From positions 310,001 through 374,000 of the forward strand of contig NZ_CP108488.1 of NCBI RefSeq assembly GCF_035987325.1: 64,000 nucleotides of DNA, given 5' to 3'. Positions 25,843 through 34,594 of this stretch are shown piece after piece. The position numbers and the translations under genes are program-made. The notes beneath the pieces are model-generated. The model was not told where the DNA came from. It did not search any database and was given only the letters and a program-made list of their open reading frames with translations. The stretch's first letter is position 1. Each line of letters starts with the position of its first letter. The DNA is from Streptomyces sp. NBC_01244. GTDB taxonomy: Bacteria > Actinomycetota > Actinomycetes > Streptomycetales > Streptomycetaceae.

Positions 25843-26528
25843 TCGGCGGCCTGCCTCACCACATATCCGAAGCCGCGCACGGTGTGGATCAGCGGGCTGC
25901 CCGTGGCGTCGAGTTTGCGGCGCAGCCGGCTGACGACCAGTTCGACGACGTTCGAGCGGCCGCCGAAGCCGTACTCCCACACGTGGTCGAGGATCTGCGC
26001 CTTGGTGAGCACGGTCGGGGACTTGCGCATGAGGTAGCGCAGCACCTCGTACTCGGTCGGCGTGAGCGTCAACTGGTCTTCTCCACGCCGCACTTCCCGT
26101 TTGTCCTCGTCCATCGTCAGATCGGCGACGCGCAGGACGGACCGCTCGAATCCCGGCCCGGTGCTGCGCCGCAGCACGGTGCGCAGCCGGGCCATCAGCT
26201 CCTCCACCGCGAACGGCTTGACCAGGTAGTCGTCACCGCCGCGGGTCAGCCCCGCGACCCGGTCGGCGACGGTGTCGCGTGCGGTGAGGAACACCACGGG
26301 CACCATCGTCCCGGCCGCGCGCAGACCGTCGAGCACGCCGAAGCCGTCGATGTCGGGAAGCATCAGGTCCAGGACGACGATGTCCGGGGAGAAGTCGCCG
26401 GCCAGCCGCAGCGCTTCCCGGCCCGAGTTGGCCGTGACCGCTTCCCAGCCCTCGTAGCGGGCGACCGTCGCGACGAGGTCGGCGATCGGCGGGTCGTCGT
26501 CCACGACCAGCACTCGTATCTTGTCCAC
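25839..26528 (-). CDS. OmpR/PhoB-family response regulator
   Basis: 229 residues from GTG 26528 (GTG 26546 is an in-frame alternative). Receiver with acidic pocket Asp10-Asp11, phospho-acceptor Asp54 (VVLDLMLPD), Thr in FLTARD and Lys in YLVKPF; C-terminal winged helix (LTPTEYEVLRYLMRKSPTVL) ending RGFGYVVRQAAE. Operonic with the kinase by ATGA overlap. The divergent promoter with the ferric-reductase-like gene carries a direct repeat spaced 11 bases, the usual footprint of this family, so that gene set is its probable target. Confidence 0.9.
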   Translation of the reverse strand: MDKIRVLVVDDDPPIADLVATVARYEGWEAVTANSGREALRLAGDFSPDIVVLDLMLPDIDGFGVLDGLRAAGTMVPVVFLTARDTVADRVAGLTRGGDDYLVKPFAVEELMARLRTVLRRSTGPGFERSVLRVADLTMDEDKREVRRGEDQLTLTPTEYEVLRYLMRKSPTVLTKAQILDHVWEYGFGGRSNVVELVVSRLRRKLDATGSPLIHTVRGFGYVVRQAAE

Positions 26529-26611
26529 CCGCCCATCTTGCGTCACGCGCACGGCGGAGCGGCCCCGCCGATCAGCTCCGGGGCACTTCGATAGGGAGTT
26601 GAAAGTCTCCT

Positions 26612-26628
26612 GACAGGGAATCGACAGG
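26612..26628. promoter_or_regulatory. GACAGG direct repeat, candidate response-regulator site
   Basis: GACAGG occurs at 26612-26617 and 26623-26628, 11 bases apart, in the 149-base divergent region between the response regulator and the ferric-reductase-like gene. OmpR-family dimers bind direct repeats at this spacing. Inference only. Confidence 0.4.
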
Positions 26629-26677
26629 TCCCGGCGGCCAAGCTCTCTCCAACGACTCGATCCAGGAGGTTTGGCCC

Positions 26678-28045
26678 GTGACCGCTGCCCCCACGACGTC
26701 CTCACCGCCGTCACCGGCGCCGGCTCCGCCCCGTCCACCCTCGGCGCTGCGACCCCGGGTGGTGGCCAGAGCCGGCCTGTACGCCCTGCTCGCCTCGAAC
26801 GCGGCGGCCGTCGCCTACTTCTTCTCCCAGGCGGGCTTCGCGTCCAACGCGCTGATCGTGCTCGGTCGCCTCTGCGGCCTCTACGGCGCGCTGTTCATGG
26901 CCTTCCAGCTGCTGCTGGTCGCCCGGCTGCCCTGGCTGGATCGCCGCATCGGCATGGACCGGCTCACCGCCTGGCACCGCGTCACGGGATTCGGGCTGCT
27001 GTGCTCGCTGGTCGGACACGGCGTCTTCATCGCCTTCGGCTACGCCCAGGCGTCCTCGCTCGGCCCGGTCGACCAGCTGATCGACCTGGCCGAGACCACC
27101 GAGGGCGTGCTGCGGGCGATCGTCGCCATGGTCCTCATCCTGGTCGTCGGCGGGGCCTCGGCCCGCTGGGCGCGGCGCCGACTCGCTTACGAGACATGGC
27201 ACTTCATCCACCTGTACACCTACGTCGCGGTGGTGCTCGCCTTCACCCACCAGGTCGCGGCGGGCACCACGTTCGCCACGTCGCCGGCCGCCACCGCCTA
27301 CTGGTACGGACTGTGGGGCTGCGCGCTCGGTGCGGTGTTCGCCGGCCGCTTCGCGCTCCCCCTGCGGCGAAACCTCCGGCACCGGCTGCGCGTGGCGGCC
27401 GTCGTCCCCGAGTCCGACCACGTCGTCTCCGTCTATGTGACGGGCCGCGACCTGGACCGGCTCCCCGCCCGCGCGGGCCAGTTCTTCCTGTGGCGGTTCC
27501 TGACGAAGGATCGCTGGTGGCAGGCGAACCCGTATTCCCTGTCGGCTGCCCCCGACGGCACCCGCCTGCGCCTGACGGTGAAGGCCTCCGGCGCGGGATC
27601 CTCTTCCCTGCGCCACCTGGAGCCGGGGACCCGCGTCTTCGCCGAAGGCCCATACGGCGCCTTCACCACCCTCCACCGCACCCGCCCGGACGCCCTGCTG
27701 ATCGCAGGCGGTGTCGGGATCACCCCGATCCGCGCGCTCCTGGAGGACCTGCACGGGCATGCCGTGCTCGTCTACCGCGTCTCCGCCCCCCAGGACGCGG
27801 TCCTCTACGGCGAACTGCGGGAGCTCGCCGCCGCCAAGGGCGCATCGCTGCATCTGATCAGCGGCCCGCCGAACCCCGACCCGCTGTCACCGGGCGCGCT
27901 GTCCGCGCTCGTCCCCGACCTCGCCGAGCGCGACATCTACGTCTGCGGCCCGCCCGGCATGACCGGCGCCGTACTGCGCGGCCTGCGCACGCTCGGCGTG
28001 CCCACACCACAGATTCATTTCGAACGCTTCAGTCTCGCCGGATGA
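26678..28045 (+). CDS. Ferric-reductase-like transmembrane flavoprotein (heme b / FAD / NAD(P)H)
   Basis: 455 residues from GTG 26678, with AGGAGG upstream. Residues ~25-230 hold about six membrane helices with paired histidines (WHRVTGFG, SLVGHGV; WHFIHLYTY, AFTHQV) suited to two b hemes. Residues ~235-335 form the FAD domain, with NPYSLSA in place of the common RxYS. Residues ~340-455 form the NAD(P)H domain (LLIAGGVGITPIRALL, YVCGPPGMTG). It carries electrons from cytosolic NAD(P)H across the membrane. The next two genes supply a probable flavinylated acceptor, so it likely feeds that protein rather than, or as well as, iron. Confidence 0.88.
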   Translation: MTAAPTTSSPPSPAPAPPRPPSALRPRVVARAGLYALLASNAAAVAYFFSQAGFASNALIVLGRLCGLYGALFMAFQLLLVARLPWLDRRIGMDRLTAWHRVTGFGLLCSLVGHGVFIAFGYAQASSLGPVDQLIDLAETTEGVLRAIVAMVLILVVGGASARWARRRLAYETWHFIHLYTYVAVVLAFTHQVAAGTTFATSPAATAYWYGLWGCALGAVFAGRFALPLRRNLRHRLRVAAVVPESDHVVSVYVTGRDLDRLPARAGQFFLWRFLTKDRWWQANPYSLSAAPDGTRLRLTVKASGAGSSSLRHLEPGTRVFAEGPYGAFTTLHRTRPDALLIAGGVGITPIRALLEDLHGHAVLVYRVSAPQDAVLYGELRELAAAKGASLHLISGPPNPDPLSPGALSALVPDLAERDIYVCGPPGMTGAVLRGLRTLGVPTPQIHFERFSLAG

Positions 28046-28076
28046 GTCAGCCAGAGCAGAAAAAGGGGAACATCAC

Positions 28077-28550
28077 GTGAGACGAGCACTGCCCGCCCTT
28101 GTCCTGTCCATCGCGGCCTTGATCCCGGTCTGGCGGTACACCCCGTCGACCGGCGCGTCCGCTCAAGCGCCGCCGAGCCCGGCGGAGGCTCTGTCCCCGG
28201 ACGCGCCCCCGTCGGACTCCTCGGCCTCCTCCGCCCCGCCGAATTCCCCGTCGGAGTCGTCCGCCCCGCCTTCGTCTCCCTCCGGCACCCAGGTGATCGC
28301 CGGGTCGACGGTCCCGACCGCGAAGGGGGCCGTACAGGTCGAGGTGACACTCACGGCAGGAAGGATCACTTCGGTCAGGGCCCTCAAGGCGCCCCGGCAC
28401 CCCCAGACCACCGCGGCACTGCCACAGCTTATCGAGTCGACTCTCGACGCCCAGAGCGCCGACATCGACGCGGTGACGGGGGCGACGATCACCAGCGACG
28501 GCTACAAGGAATCACTCCAGGCGGCCCTCGACCGGAAGAGCGGCACCTGA
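28077..28550 (+). CDS. Exported FMN-binding domain protein, probable covalent flavoprotein
   Basis: 157 residues from GTG 28077, with AAAGGGGA upstream. N-terminal signal/anchor (RRALPALVLSIAALIPVW), a Ser/Pro/Ala-rich spacer to ~72, then an FMN_bind domain whose C-terminal DAVTGATITSDGY contains the S/TGATxT flavinylation motif. ApbE attaches FMN to the second Thr of that motif in NqrC/RnfG-type proteins. With a membrane reductase before it and apbE one base after it, this is very probably an extracytoplasmic electron carrier. Confidence 0.88.
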   Translation: MRRALPALVLSIAALIPVWRYTPSTGASAQAPPSPAEALSPDAPPSDSSASSAPPNSPSESSAPPSSPSGTQVIAGSTVPTAKGAVQVEVTLTAGRITSVRALKAPRHPQTTAALPQLIESTLDAQSADIDAVTGATITSDGYKESLQAALDRKSGT

Positions 28551-28551
28551 C

Positions 28552-29313
28552 ATGAACCGGGTCGAGCACGTCATGGGCCTTCCGGTCTCCCTGCGCATCG
28601 ACGACGCACACGTCCCCGAGGGAGCCGCGGACGCGGTCTTCGCGTGGCTACGCGAGGTCGACGGGCGATTCAGCCCGTTCAAGCCCGACAGCGAGGTGTC
28701 TCGTCTGAACCGGGGCGAGCTGAGCGTCGCCGGCGTCAGCGCCGACCTCGCCCATGTCCTGGAGCTGTGCGAGGAGTACCGGAAGGCGAGCGGCGGTGCC
28801 TTCGACGTACGGCTGCCGGGCCGGGGTCTCGACCCGTGCGCCGTCGTCAAGGGATGGTCGGTGCAACGCGCCGCCGAGCTGCTGACGGCCGCCGGGGTAC
28901 AGCGGTTCTGCCTGAACGCCGGCGGTGACATCGTCGCCGGCGGCGGCCCCTGGAGGGTGGGCATACGTCACCCCGAGGACGCCGGCCGGCTCTGCGCGGC
29001 CCTGGAGCTGACCGACGCTGCGGTCGCCACGTCCGGCCACTACGAACGCGACGCCCACATCCTCGACGCCCGGACCGGCCGCCCGGCCACCGGTCTCCTC
29101 TCCCTCACGGTCGTCGCGCCAACGCTCACGGTGGCGGACGCCACGGCGACGGCGGCGTTCGCACTGGGCACCGACGGCGTCGCGTGGGCAGCTGGGCGCC
29201 CGCACTGCGAAGTGTTCGCCATCGACGCCGCTCGCAAGGTCCTCCACACCGCGGGACTGCCCACGCCACGCAACCCCGACGGCCACCCTCTCCGGACATC
29301 CGCCGGGAGGTGA
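28552..29313 (+). CDS. apbE: FAD:protein FMN transferase
   Basis: 253 residues; ATG 28552 is one base after the FMN-binding gene's stop. ApbE landmarks: GGAFDVRLPG and DPCAVVKGWSVQRAAELL (flavin site), FCLNAGGD, ATSGHYERDAHILDARTG, and the metal-binding VADATATAAFALG. There is no evident lipobox or signal, so it would act in the cytoplasm or use another export route; bacterial ApbE homologues are often exported lipoproteins, so this is a small oddity. It should flavinylate the adjacent protein. The chain is shorter than typical (~300), mainly at the N-terminus. Confidence 0.88.
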   Translation: MNRVEHVMGLPVSLRIDDAHVPEGAADAVFAWLREVDGRFSPFKPDSEVSRLNRGELSVAGVSADLAHVLELCEEYRKASGGAFDVRLPGRGLDPCAVVKGWSVQRAAELLTAAGVQRFCLNAGGDIVAGGGPWRVGIRHPEDAGRLCAALELTDAAVATSGHYERDAHILDARTGRPATGLLSLTVVAPTLTVADATATAAFALGTDGVAWAAGRPHCEVFAIDAARKVLHTAGLPTPRNPDGHPLRTSAGR

Positions 29314-29555
29314 CCGGCAGGGCCAGCTCCCTCCTCGCCCGTATGGCCCTTCACCACGCTTGGCTCCAGATCGAAACCTCTGACGACCACGCTCCGTACA
29401 ACCTGTCGCGCCCAGCCCGAGGACGGACGGACCCACCCGCTCTGGCCGATGTGGCGCGAGCCGTCGCTCGCAGACCCGCGCACGTCCCCGTCCCCGTGAG
29501 CCCGGCGCCGATGCCGATTGCGACGGGGGCGACGTCCGGTCGCCGTCTGGGATCG

Positions 29556-29984
29556 TCACCGGTCCCCGCCGTGGGCGGCGGGGTCCTCGCGTACGGCCGC
29601 GAGGACGAACGCGTGCCCTGCCGGATCGCTGAACCGGCGCAGCGTCGTGCGGTCGTCCAGCCGGCTGCCGTCCTCTTCGGCGGCCAGCGGGCGCGCACCG
29701 AGTGCCACGGCCTCCCGCTCGGCTTCGTCGAGGTCATCGTCCGCCACCAGGATCCGCAGATGGGCCTGTTGGGAGTCCTCCGGCGGCGGCCAGCTCGGCG
29801 GCAGGTGGTTCCGATCGCGCCGGATCCCGAGGGGCACCACGCCGGAGTCGCCAGTGACGAGGATCAGTTCCCCGTCCCCGGTCGCCGGACCGGCCGTGGC
29901 TCCGAGTAGTTCGGCGTAGAACCTGGCCAGGGGTTCGGGATCGGCGCAGTCCAGGACGAGAACGCTTGTCTTGAGTACCGTCAT
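29556..29984 (-). CDS. VOC/glyoxalase-superfamily protein
   Basis: 142 residues from ATG 29984. One vicinal-oxygen-chelate unit: SVLVLDCADPEPLARFYAEL at the start and RRFSDPAGHAFVLA at the end, typical of small Streptomyces glyoxalase-like proteins. Enzymes of the fold handle glyoxal, fosfomycin or aromatic ring cleavage, but many act as binding proteins; the substrate cannot be inferred. It converges on apbE across 242 bases in which I see nothing. Confidence 0.75.
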   Translation of the reverse strand: MTVLKTSVLVLDCADPEPLARFYAELLGATAGPATGDGELILVTGDSGVVPLGIRRDRNHLPPSWPPPEDSQQAHLRILVADDDLDEAEREAVALGARPLAAEEDGSRLDDRTTLRRFSDPAGHAFVLAAVREDPAAHGGDR

Positions 29985-30074
29985 GACCCGCGTGTGCCCT
30001 GGGCCTTCGCCTGCACGCGCTCCGTACAACCCCTGCCGGTAGGTGAGTTGGACCAGTTTCCATGCCCGGCCAGT

Positions 30075-30134
30075 GGACGCAGCACGGTGCGCTGCGGCCT
30101 GCTGGCGCGCGGGGTGCTGTACGTACTGATGGGG
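30075..30134 (+). pseudogene. DUF1206-like fragment
   Basis: A 20-codon stretch reads TVRCGLLARGVLYVLMG, which closely resembles the first membrane helix of DUF1206 proteins; the frame loses that character at once downstream. It lies in a 1.2-kb decayed region. Confidence 0.35.
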
Positions 30135-30214
30135 AGGAACTCTCGGGAAGAGCTTCGGCGGCTTCCTCGTCTGGCCGTGGGCATGACGCTGCCGTGTCTG
30201 TCGGCCCTGTTCGG

Positions 30215-30355
30215 GGCCGGTGCGCGCTTCACCGCGGTCGAGAGGCGGTGGCCCAGGGCGACCAAGGTGCCGGGACGCTCCGTGAGGGCCCGCTCGGCTC
30301 GCTCCTTCGTCCGCGGATCCAAGGGACAGGTGGCCTCGTCAAGCAGCGGCAGAGC
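30215..30355 (-). pseudogene. ABC exporter ATPase fragment
   Basis: About 47 codons read LPLLDEATCPLDPRTKERAE, then ERPGTLVALGHRLSTAVKRA: Walker B, D-loop and H-loop (GHRLSTA) of an ABC exporter nucleotide-binding domain. Nothing recognisable as Walker A or signature motif precedes it, and the membrane domain is absent. It is a remnant, in one frame with the tail of the broken ATPase gene next to it. Confidence 0.6.
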
Positions 30356-30413
30356 CGGGAAGGAGCCGGGCAGTTCGAGCCACTCGGGCGGCTGGAGGAC
30401 CGGTGCACGGCGG

Positions 30414-30794
30414 TCAGTTGCACGCTGCCTGTCGAGGGTCTCCCCTGCCAAGGGGGTCGCAGCCCCACCGGTTGGCGAGCCGACGCACGAGGTGCTGGCG
30501 GTGGCCGCCGGGGGGGCCGGCCGGCGTACGGCCCGGGGCTCGGCAGCTCCGTCGAGCACCTCGATCCGCAGGCTCTCTCTCGCCAGCGGTCAGTACGAGC
30601 TCTTCGCAGCCGTGCCCGTGCAGGGCCGCGTTGGTCACCAGCTCGGAGACGACGAGCAGCAACGTGTACTCGACACTCTCCCGTCCGTCCCACCCCGGTC
30701 CAGCAGGGTCCAGCAGGGTCCAGCCGGTGAAGTCACGGCCCGTGCCGACGGCGCCCCGCACACCGCCCGGAGCGAGCCGACGCCGCTGGCCCAT
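30414..30794 (-). pseudogene. Frameshifted anti-sigma-type HATPase protein
   Basis: Three frames must be joined to recover a HATPase_c_2 (RsbW/anti-sigma-type) domain. Frame one gives LLLVVSELVTNAALHGHGCE (N-box). A shift in the CTCTCTCTC run at 30573-30581 continues as ESLRIEVLDGAAEPRAVRRP. A second shift in the run of seven G (30510-30516) gives HLVRRLANRWGCDPLGRG, the family's C-terminal signature. Both breaks fall in simple-sequence runs. Either the gene is dead, or the assembly carries indel errors here. Confidence 0.7.
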
Positions 30795-31201
30795 GACCGG
30801 CCCTCGCACGCGCACGCGCCGATGATCGCCCTCAGCCTCTCCCCTCATATTCACTGCCGCCTCACCCCGACCGTTGACTCACTGTGTTCGTCCGCGGCGG
30901 GTGGCCCTGTCCGCGGACCGCCCGGCCTACCCGGACTACCCGGACAGGCCGTCCCACGGCCGTCGGCGCCGGTCCTCGTAGGCCCGACCTGATCGTCCGG
31001 ACACATGGGCGCCGTCCCCGCAGTGGATTCCCGTTCGGCAGGGTTCCACCGTGAAAGCAGCACCTGGAACGGCCATGCACATCACCTCACCCCCTGACCC
31101 ACCCGTCCCCGTCACCGCACCCGCCGCCGACGCCCCTCGCGGATGCCTCGGAACCGGCCGGGGCGCAGCGGTCGTGGCGGACCCGGGCGTGTGCCGGTGA
31201 G

Positions 31202-32048
31202 ATGACCAGATCCGGTGAGGCCCGACGGCTGTCGCCCTTTGGACGGATACGCAGCGCGGCCCGCCGCGCGCGGGCCGGACGCCGCTGGGTGCACGTGCGG
31301 GACGTCGACCTGTGGCAACGCTCCCTCGGGTTCGCGGCGCTCGGGTTCCTGACCCTGGTGCCCCTGCTCATCGTCGTGTCCGCAGCGGACACCCGCAGCG
31401 GACAGGGGTTCGCGCAGTGGCTGGGCGGCGACGGGCTCGGCGTATCGCCGACCGCCCGGGCGGAAATCGAGCGGCTCTTCGCCCTGCCCGGCCAGGCCTG
31501 GCGGACCACGACCGCCTTCGGCCTCGCGCTACTCGCCGTGTTCGGCCTGTTCGGCCTGTTCGGCCTGTCCTTCGGCACGATGCTGCAGGGCGGCTACGAA
31601 CGGGTCTGGGACCTACCTCCCGTCCCGTTGGTGGGCCCGATGGCGTCACATGCTGTGGCTCGGCGTGCTGGTGGGTGTGCTCTTCCTCTCGGCGATCGCC
31701 CCGCCGTGGCGCGATTCCCCCGCCCGAGGCTTCGTCACGGTGGCGATCGGCACCCTCTTCTGGTGGTCCCAGCGCCTGCTGCTCGGCGGCCGGGTCCCGT
31801 GGACCGCCCTGCTCCCCGGGGCGGTGGCCACCATGTTCGGGCTTCTCGGGCTGCGGGTGTTCTCCCGGCTCGTCTTCTCGCCGCTGATCGCGTCCAGCGC
31901 CGTCACCTACGGCCCCTTCGGAACCGTCCTCGTCATCCAGACCTGGCTCGTCGGCATCGGCGTGGTCGTGTTCGGGGGCTCCCTCGTCGGCCGGCTCCTT
32001 CACGACGAGCTGCTGCGCCGGCCACCTCCGGTGGAACCCGGCCAGTGA
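31202..32048 (+). pseudogene. Frameshifted YihY/virulence factor BrkB-family membrane protein
   Basis: The first part (31202 to ~31625) encodes membrane helices and GYERVWDLPPVP; the family sequence then continues one frame over as RWWARWRHMLWLGVLVGV and onward with three more helices, to the stop at 32046-32048. The shift lies in GTCCCG at about 31622-31627 and equals one extra C (or loss of two bases). Repaired, it is ~282 residues, a normal length. The family is a polytopic membrane protein of unclear function. An intact relative is at 46754-47707. Confidence 0.75.
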
Positions 32049-32099
32049 GGCGAGAGCCGGGGCGGCCGGGACCCTGGCCCGACGGGCGGGCGGGCTTCG

Positions 32100-32146
32100 G
32101 CATGTGCAGAACCCGCGCCATCGGGTGGGGCGGGTTCTGCACATGC
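32100..32146. terminator. Perfect 17-bp hairpin
   Basis: Arms 32100-32116 (GCATGTGCAGAACCCGC) and 32130-32146 with a 13-base loop, 51 bases after the broken YihY gene. Probable terminator; it also insulates the phosphatase gene downstream. Confidence 0.75.
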
Positions 32147-32315
32147 TGGCCTCGGTTCCACTCGCAGCGCTCTACGTGGCCCCGTGACGGCCGCGAACAG
32201 CATGAACAGCACGCCGCCGCCTCGGCTGCACGGGCCTAGGATGGTGCCCGGACCTGCGGGGTGCAGGTCAGGGGCGGGCGGGCCCGGCCCCCGGGTACGC
32301 ATGGGAGGAAGACGG

Positions 32316-34025
32316 TTGAATCGGTTCGCCCGGCTCGCCACCCGCGTGCTCGCGGTCCCGCTCGGACTCGTATGCCTGGAGCCGGCCGGCGAGGCCGCCG
32401 GCGCGCTCCCGGAGTGCTGGCCGCCCGAAACGAGACCCGACCAGGCAGTACTGGAGTGCTGCCGCCGCGTCGCGGAGGACGGGCGACCCCGGTTCCTGTC
32501 GAGGGCCGGTGACGGCACCGCGGCCTTCTCGTTCGCCGGTGTCCCCCTGGTCGGGAGTTCCGGCGAGCTCCTCGGCGTCCTCGCCGTCATGGACCCCGGC
32601 CTCCGGGTCTGGAGCGAGGACGAGGTACAGGACCTCTCGGACCTGGCCGCCGCGTGCAGCGCCCAGGCCCGGATGCGGGTCCGCTCCGAGATCGGGCGTC
32701 AGGCCCGCGAAGCGGCCGAGGTGGCGGCCATCGCGGCCGAGGAAGAGGCCTCCCGGGTGCACGAGCTGCTCAACCGTTCGGAGCTGCTCCTGCGGGCCTC
32801 CGAGGACCTCGCCGACACCCGCGGCCTGGACGACGTACGCCAACGGGTCGGAGACCTGGTCAGCGGAGATCTGAAGCCGGCCCGGGTCGACCTGCTCCTG
32901 GTCCGGCAGGGGATGCTCCACCGCGTGCCGAGTCCTGTCGACGGTGACGCGGCCGCCGGAGGCGTTCCCGAACGGTTCGCCCTCGGCTCGCACTGGCCGG
33001 TCTCGCGAGCGGTGCGCGAGAACCGGATGGTCGTGGTCGCCGGGCCGCCTTCGGATCCCGACGCCCTCTCCGACACCGTGGCGAGCCCGGGATTCGACAC
33101 CCTGAACCTTCACACCGCCGCCTGCCTGCCCCTGCGCGGCACGCACGGCATACTGGGCGCCCTCGTCCTGGGGTGGGACACCCCGCACGAGATCGGCTTG
33201 GACGAGCGGGCGGTGCTGACCACGCTCGCTGGTTACACCGCCCAGGCGGTCGAACGCGCACTCCACCTGGATGACCGCGTCACGGCGGCCAGCCACCTCC
33301 AGCGGGCCATGCTCACCGACCTCCCCGACGCACCCGGTCTGGAACTGGCCGCCTTGTACCGGCCCGCCGCACGGGACGACATGGTCGGCGGAGACTGGTA
33401 CGACGCCTACCCATTGCCCCGCGTGCCGGGCAGCGGCGTCGCAGGGGCGCTGGCCCTCACGGTCGGCGACATCACCGGACACGACATGCGGGCCGCCGCC
33501 CTCATGGGACAGGTCCGCAGCATGTTGCGCCAGGCGGACCACGACCACCCCGGCCAGGGACCGGAACAGGCCCTCAGCGCCCTCGAGCGGGCCTGCCGGC
33601 GCCTGAACCTGCCGGCCAGCGGCACCGCCGTCCACGCACACATCCGTCCGGTGGCAGACGGTCACTGGCACCTGAAGTGGAGCAACGCCGGCCACCCCGC
33701 CCCGCTCCTGCTCACCCCGGACGGCGGAGTGGAGAACCTCACCGACCACGATGTCCTGCTGCACCACACCCTGCCGCCCGGGCCCCGCACCTGCGGAACC
33801 CGTTCGCTTCCTCCGGGCAGCACGCTGCTGCTGTACACCGACGGGCTGGTCGAGGAACGCGGCACGGACATCGACGAGAACGTCGAGCGCCTCGCCCGAG
33901 AGCTCGTCACGGCCCCGCCGGGCATCCGGCTGCACGCGTTGCTGCGCTCACTCCTGGACACCATCGGGCCTCAGGAGGCCCAGGACGACACCGTCCTGTT
34001 CGCGGTGCGCGTCCCCGCCCCCTGA
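32316..34025 (+). CDS. GAF-domain SpoIIE/PP2C-type serine phosphatase
   Basis: 569 residues from a TTG at 32316. TTG was chosen because GGGAGGAAG lies six bases upstream and LNRFARLATRVLAVPLGLVC is the usual opening of this family; the ATG at 32301 would overlap that site. Order: GAF (~1-135), short coiled coil (~140-185), second GAF (~190-335), PP2C/SpoIIE domain (~340-569) with metal aspartates in VGGDWYDAYPL, DITGHDMRAA, NAGHPAPLL, LLYTDGLVEE and DDTVLF. Such proteins dephosphorylate anti-anti-sigma factors in response to signals sensed by GAF. A broken anti-sigma-type ATPase lies 1.5 kb upstream, so its original partner may be lost. Confidence 0.88.
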   Translation: MNRFARLATRVLAVPLGLVCLEPAGEAAGALPECWPPETRPDQAVLECCRRVAEDGRPRFLSRAGDGTAAFSFAGVPLVGSSGELLGVLAVMDPGLRVWSEDEVQDLSDLAAACSAQARMRVRSEIGRQAREAAEVAAIAAEEEASRVHELLNRSELLLRASEDLADTRGLDDVRQRVGDLVSGDLKPARVDLLLVRQGMLHRVPSPVDGDAAAGGVPERFALGSHWPVSRAVRENRMVVVAGPPSDPDALSDTVASPGFDTLNLHTAACLPLRGTHGILGALVLGWDTPHEIGLDERAVLTTLAGYTAQAVERALHLDDRVTAASHLQRAMLTDLPDAPGLELAALYRPAARDDMVGGDWYDAYPLPRVPGSGVAGALALTVGDITGHDMRAAALMGQVRSMLRQADHDHPGQGPEQALSALERACRRLNLPASGTAVHAHIRPVADGHWHLKWSNAGHPAPLLLTPDGGVENLTDHDVLLHHTLPPGPRTCGTRSLPPGSTLLLYTDGLVEERGTDIDENVERLARELVTAPPGIRLHALLRSLLDTIGPQEAQDDTVLFAVRVPAP

Positions 34026-34108
34026 ACCGCGGACGGAACGTCCAACCCAGCGACCAACCGACCGTGGTCCTTCCCCGGCGGGATACGGACGCCCGTCCAG
34101 GTAACGGA

Positions 34109-34381
34109 TCACCCGGACAGGAGCCGGGCCGTGACCCCGTGCGCCGGTTCCTGACCGGCCCCGGTGGCCAGTACGCGCACTTCCGACTGCTCACTGATCT
34201 CCGCCTGGATGATGCCCGTGACGTCCTCGTAGACCGGGTGGCCTCCCGGCCCCGTCCGGTCCGTGACGGTCACCCGCACGACATCCGGACCGCCCTCGGT
34301 CATGCCGGGGAACACCAGCTCGTACGCACGCCGTACCTCGCCTCCCGGCACGTCCGCCACCGGATCCGTTTGTCCCATCAC
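34109..34381 (-). CDS. Small uncharacterised protein (DUF6296-like)
   Basis: 90 residues from ATG 34381. A compact beta-rich protein: YELVFPGM, then TDRTGPGGHPVYEDVTGIIQ and SEVRVLATG. From memory the GxGGHPVY...TGIxxAEIS pattern is that of DUF6296, a Streptomyces family of unknown function. The gene stands alone; 213 bases to the next gene hold nothing recognised. Confidence 0.6.
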   Translation of the reverse strand: MMGQTDPVADVPGGEVRRAYELVFPGMTEGGPDVVRVTVTDRTGPGGHPVYEDVTGIIQAEISEQSEVRVLATGAGQEPAHGVTARLLSG

Positions 34382-34594
34382 CCTCTCCCCTCTGCGCCGG
34401 TGCCGACGCGGGACAGTCGCAATGAGTCCTTCCGTTTCATCCTCCCCCTGCCGGACCGATGGTGCTGATCGTGGAAGGGACCGGTGGCGATTCCATCCGC
34501 AGGGCCTGTGTCCACCACGCCTCCAGGAAACCGGCCGCTGCCCCAGCCTGCTCGCGGGGCCACCGCGGGCTGGTCGCCCCAGTGGAACGGAGCA

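Noticed and set aside
28552..29313. ApbE as thiamine-pathway gene
   Set aside because: The adjacent FMN-binding target with a flavinylation motif makes protein FMN transfer the right reading.
29994..30992. 332-codon plus-strand frame
   Set aside because: It runs antisense to better-supported remnants; only the short DUF1206-like piece has family character.
31618..31630. Programmed ribosomal frameshift in the YihY gene
   Set aside because: No slippery heptamer or downstream stimulator was seen; a simple one-base indel explains it.
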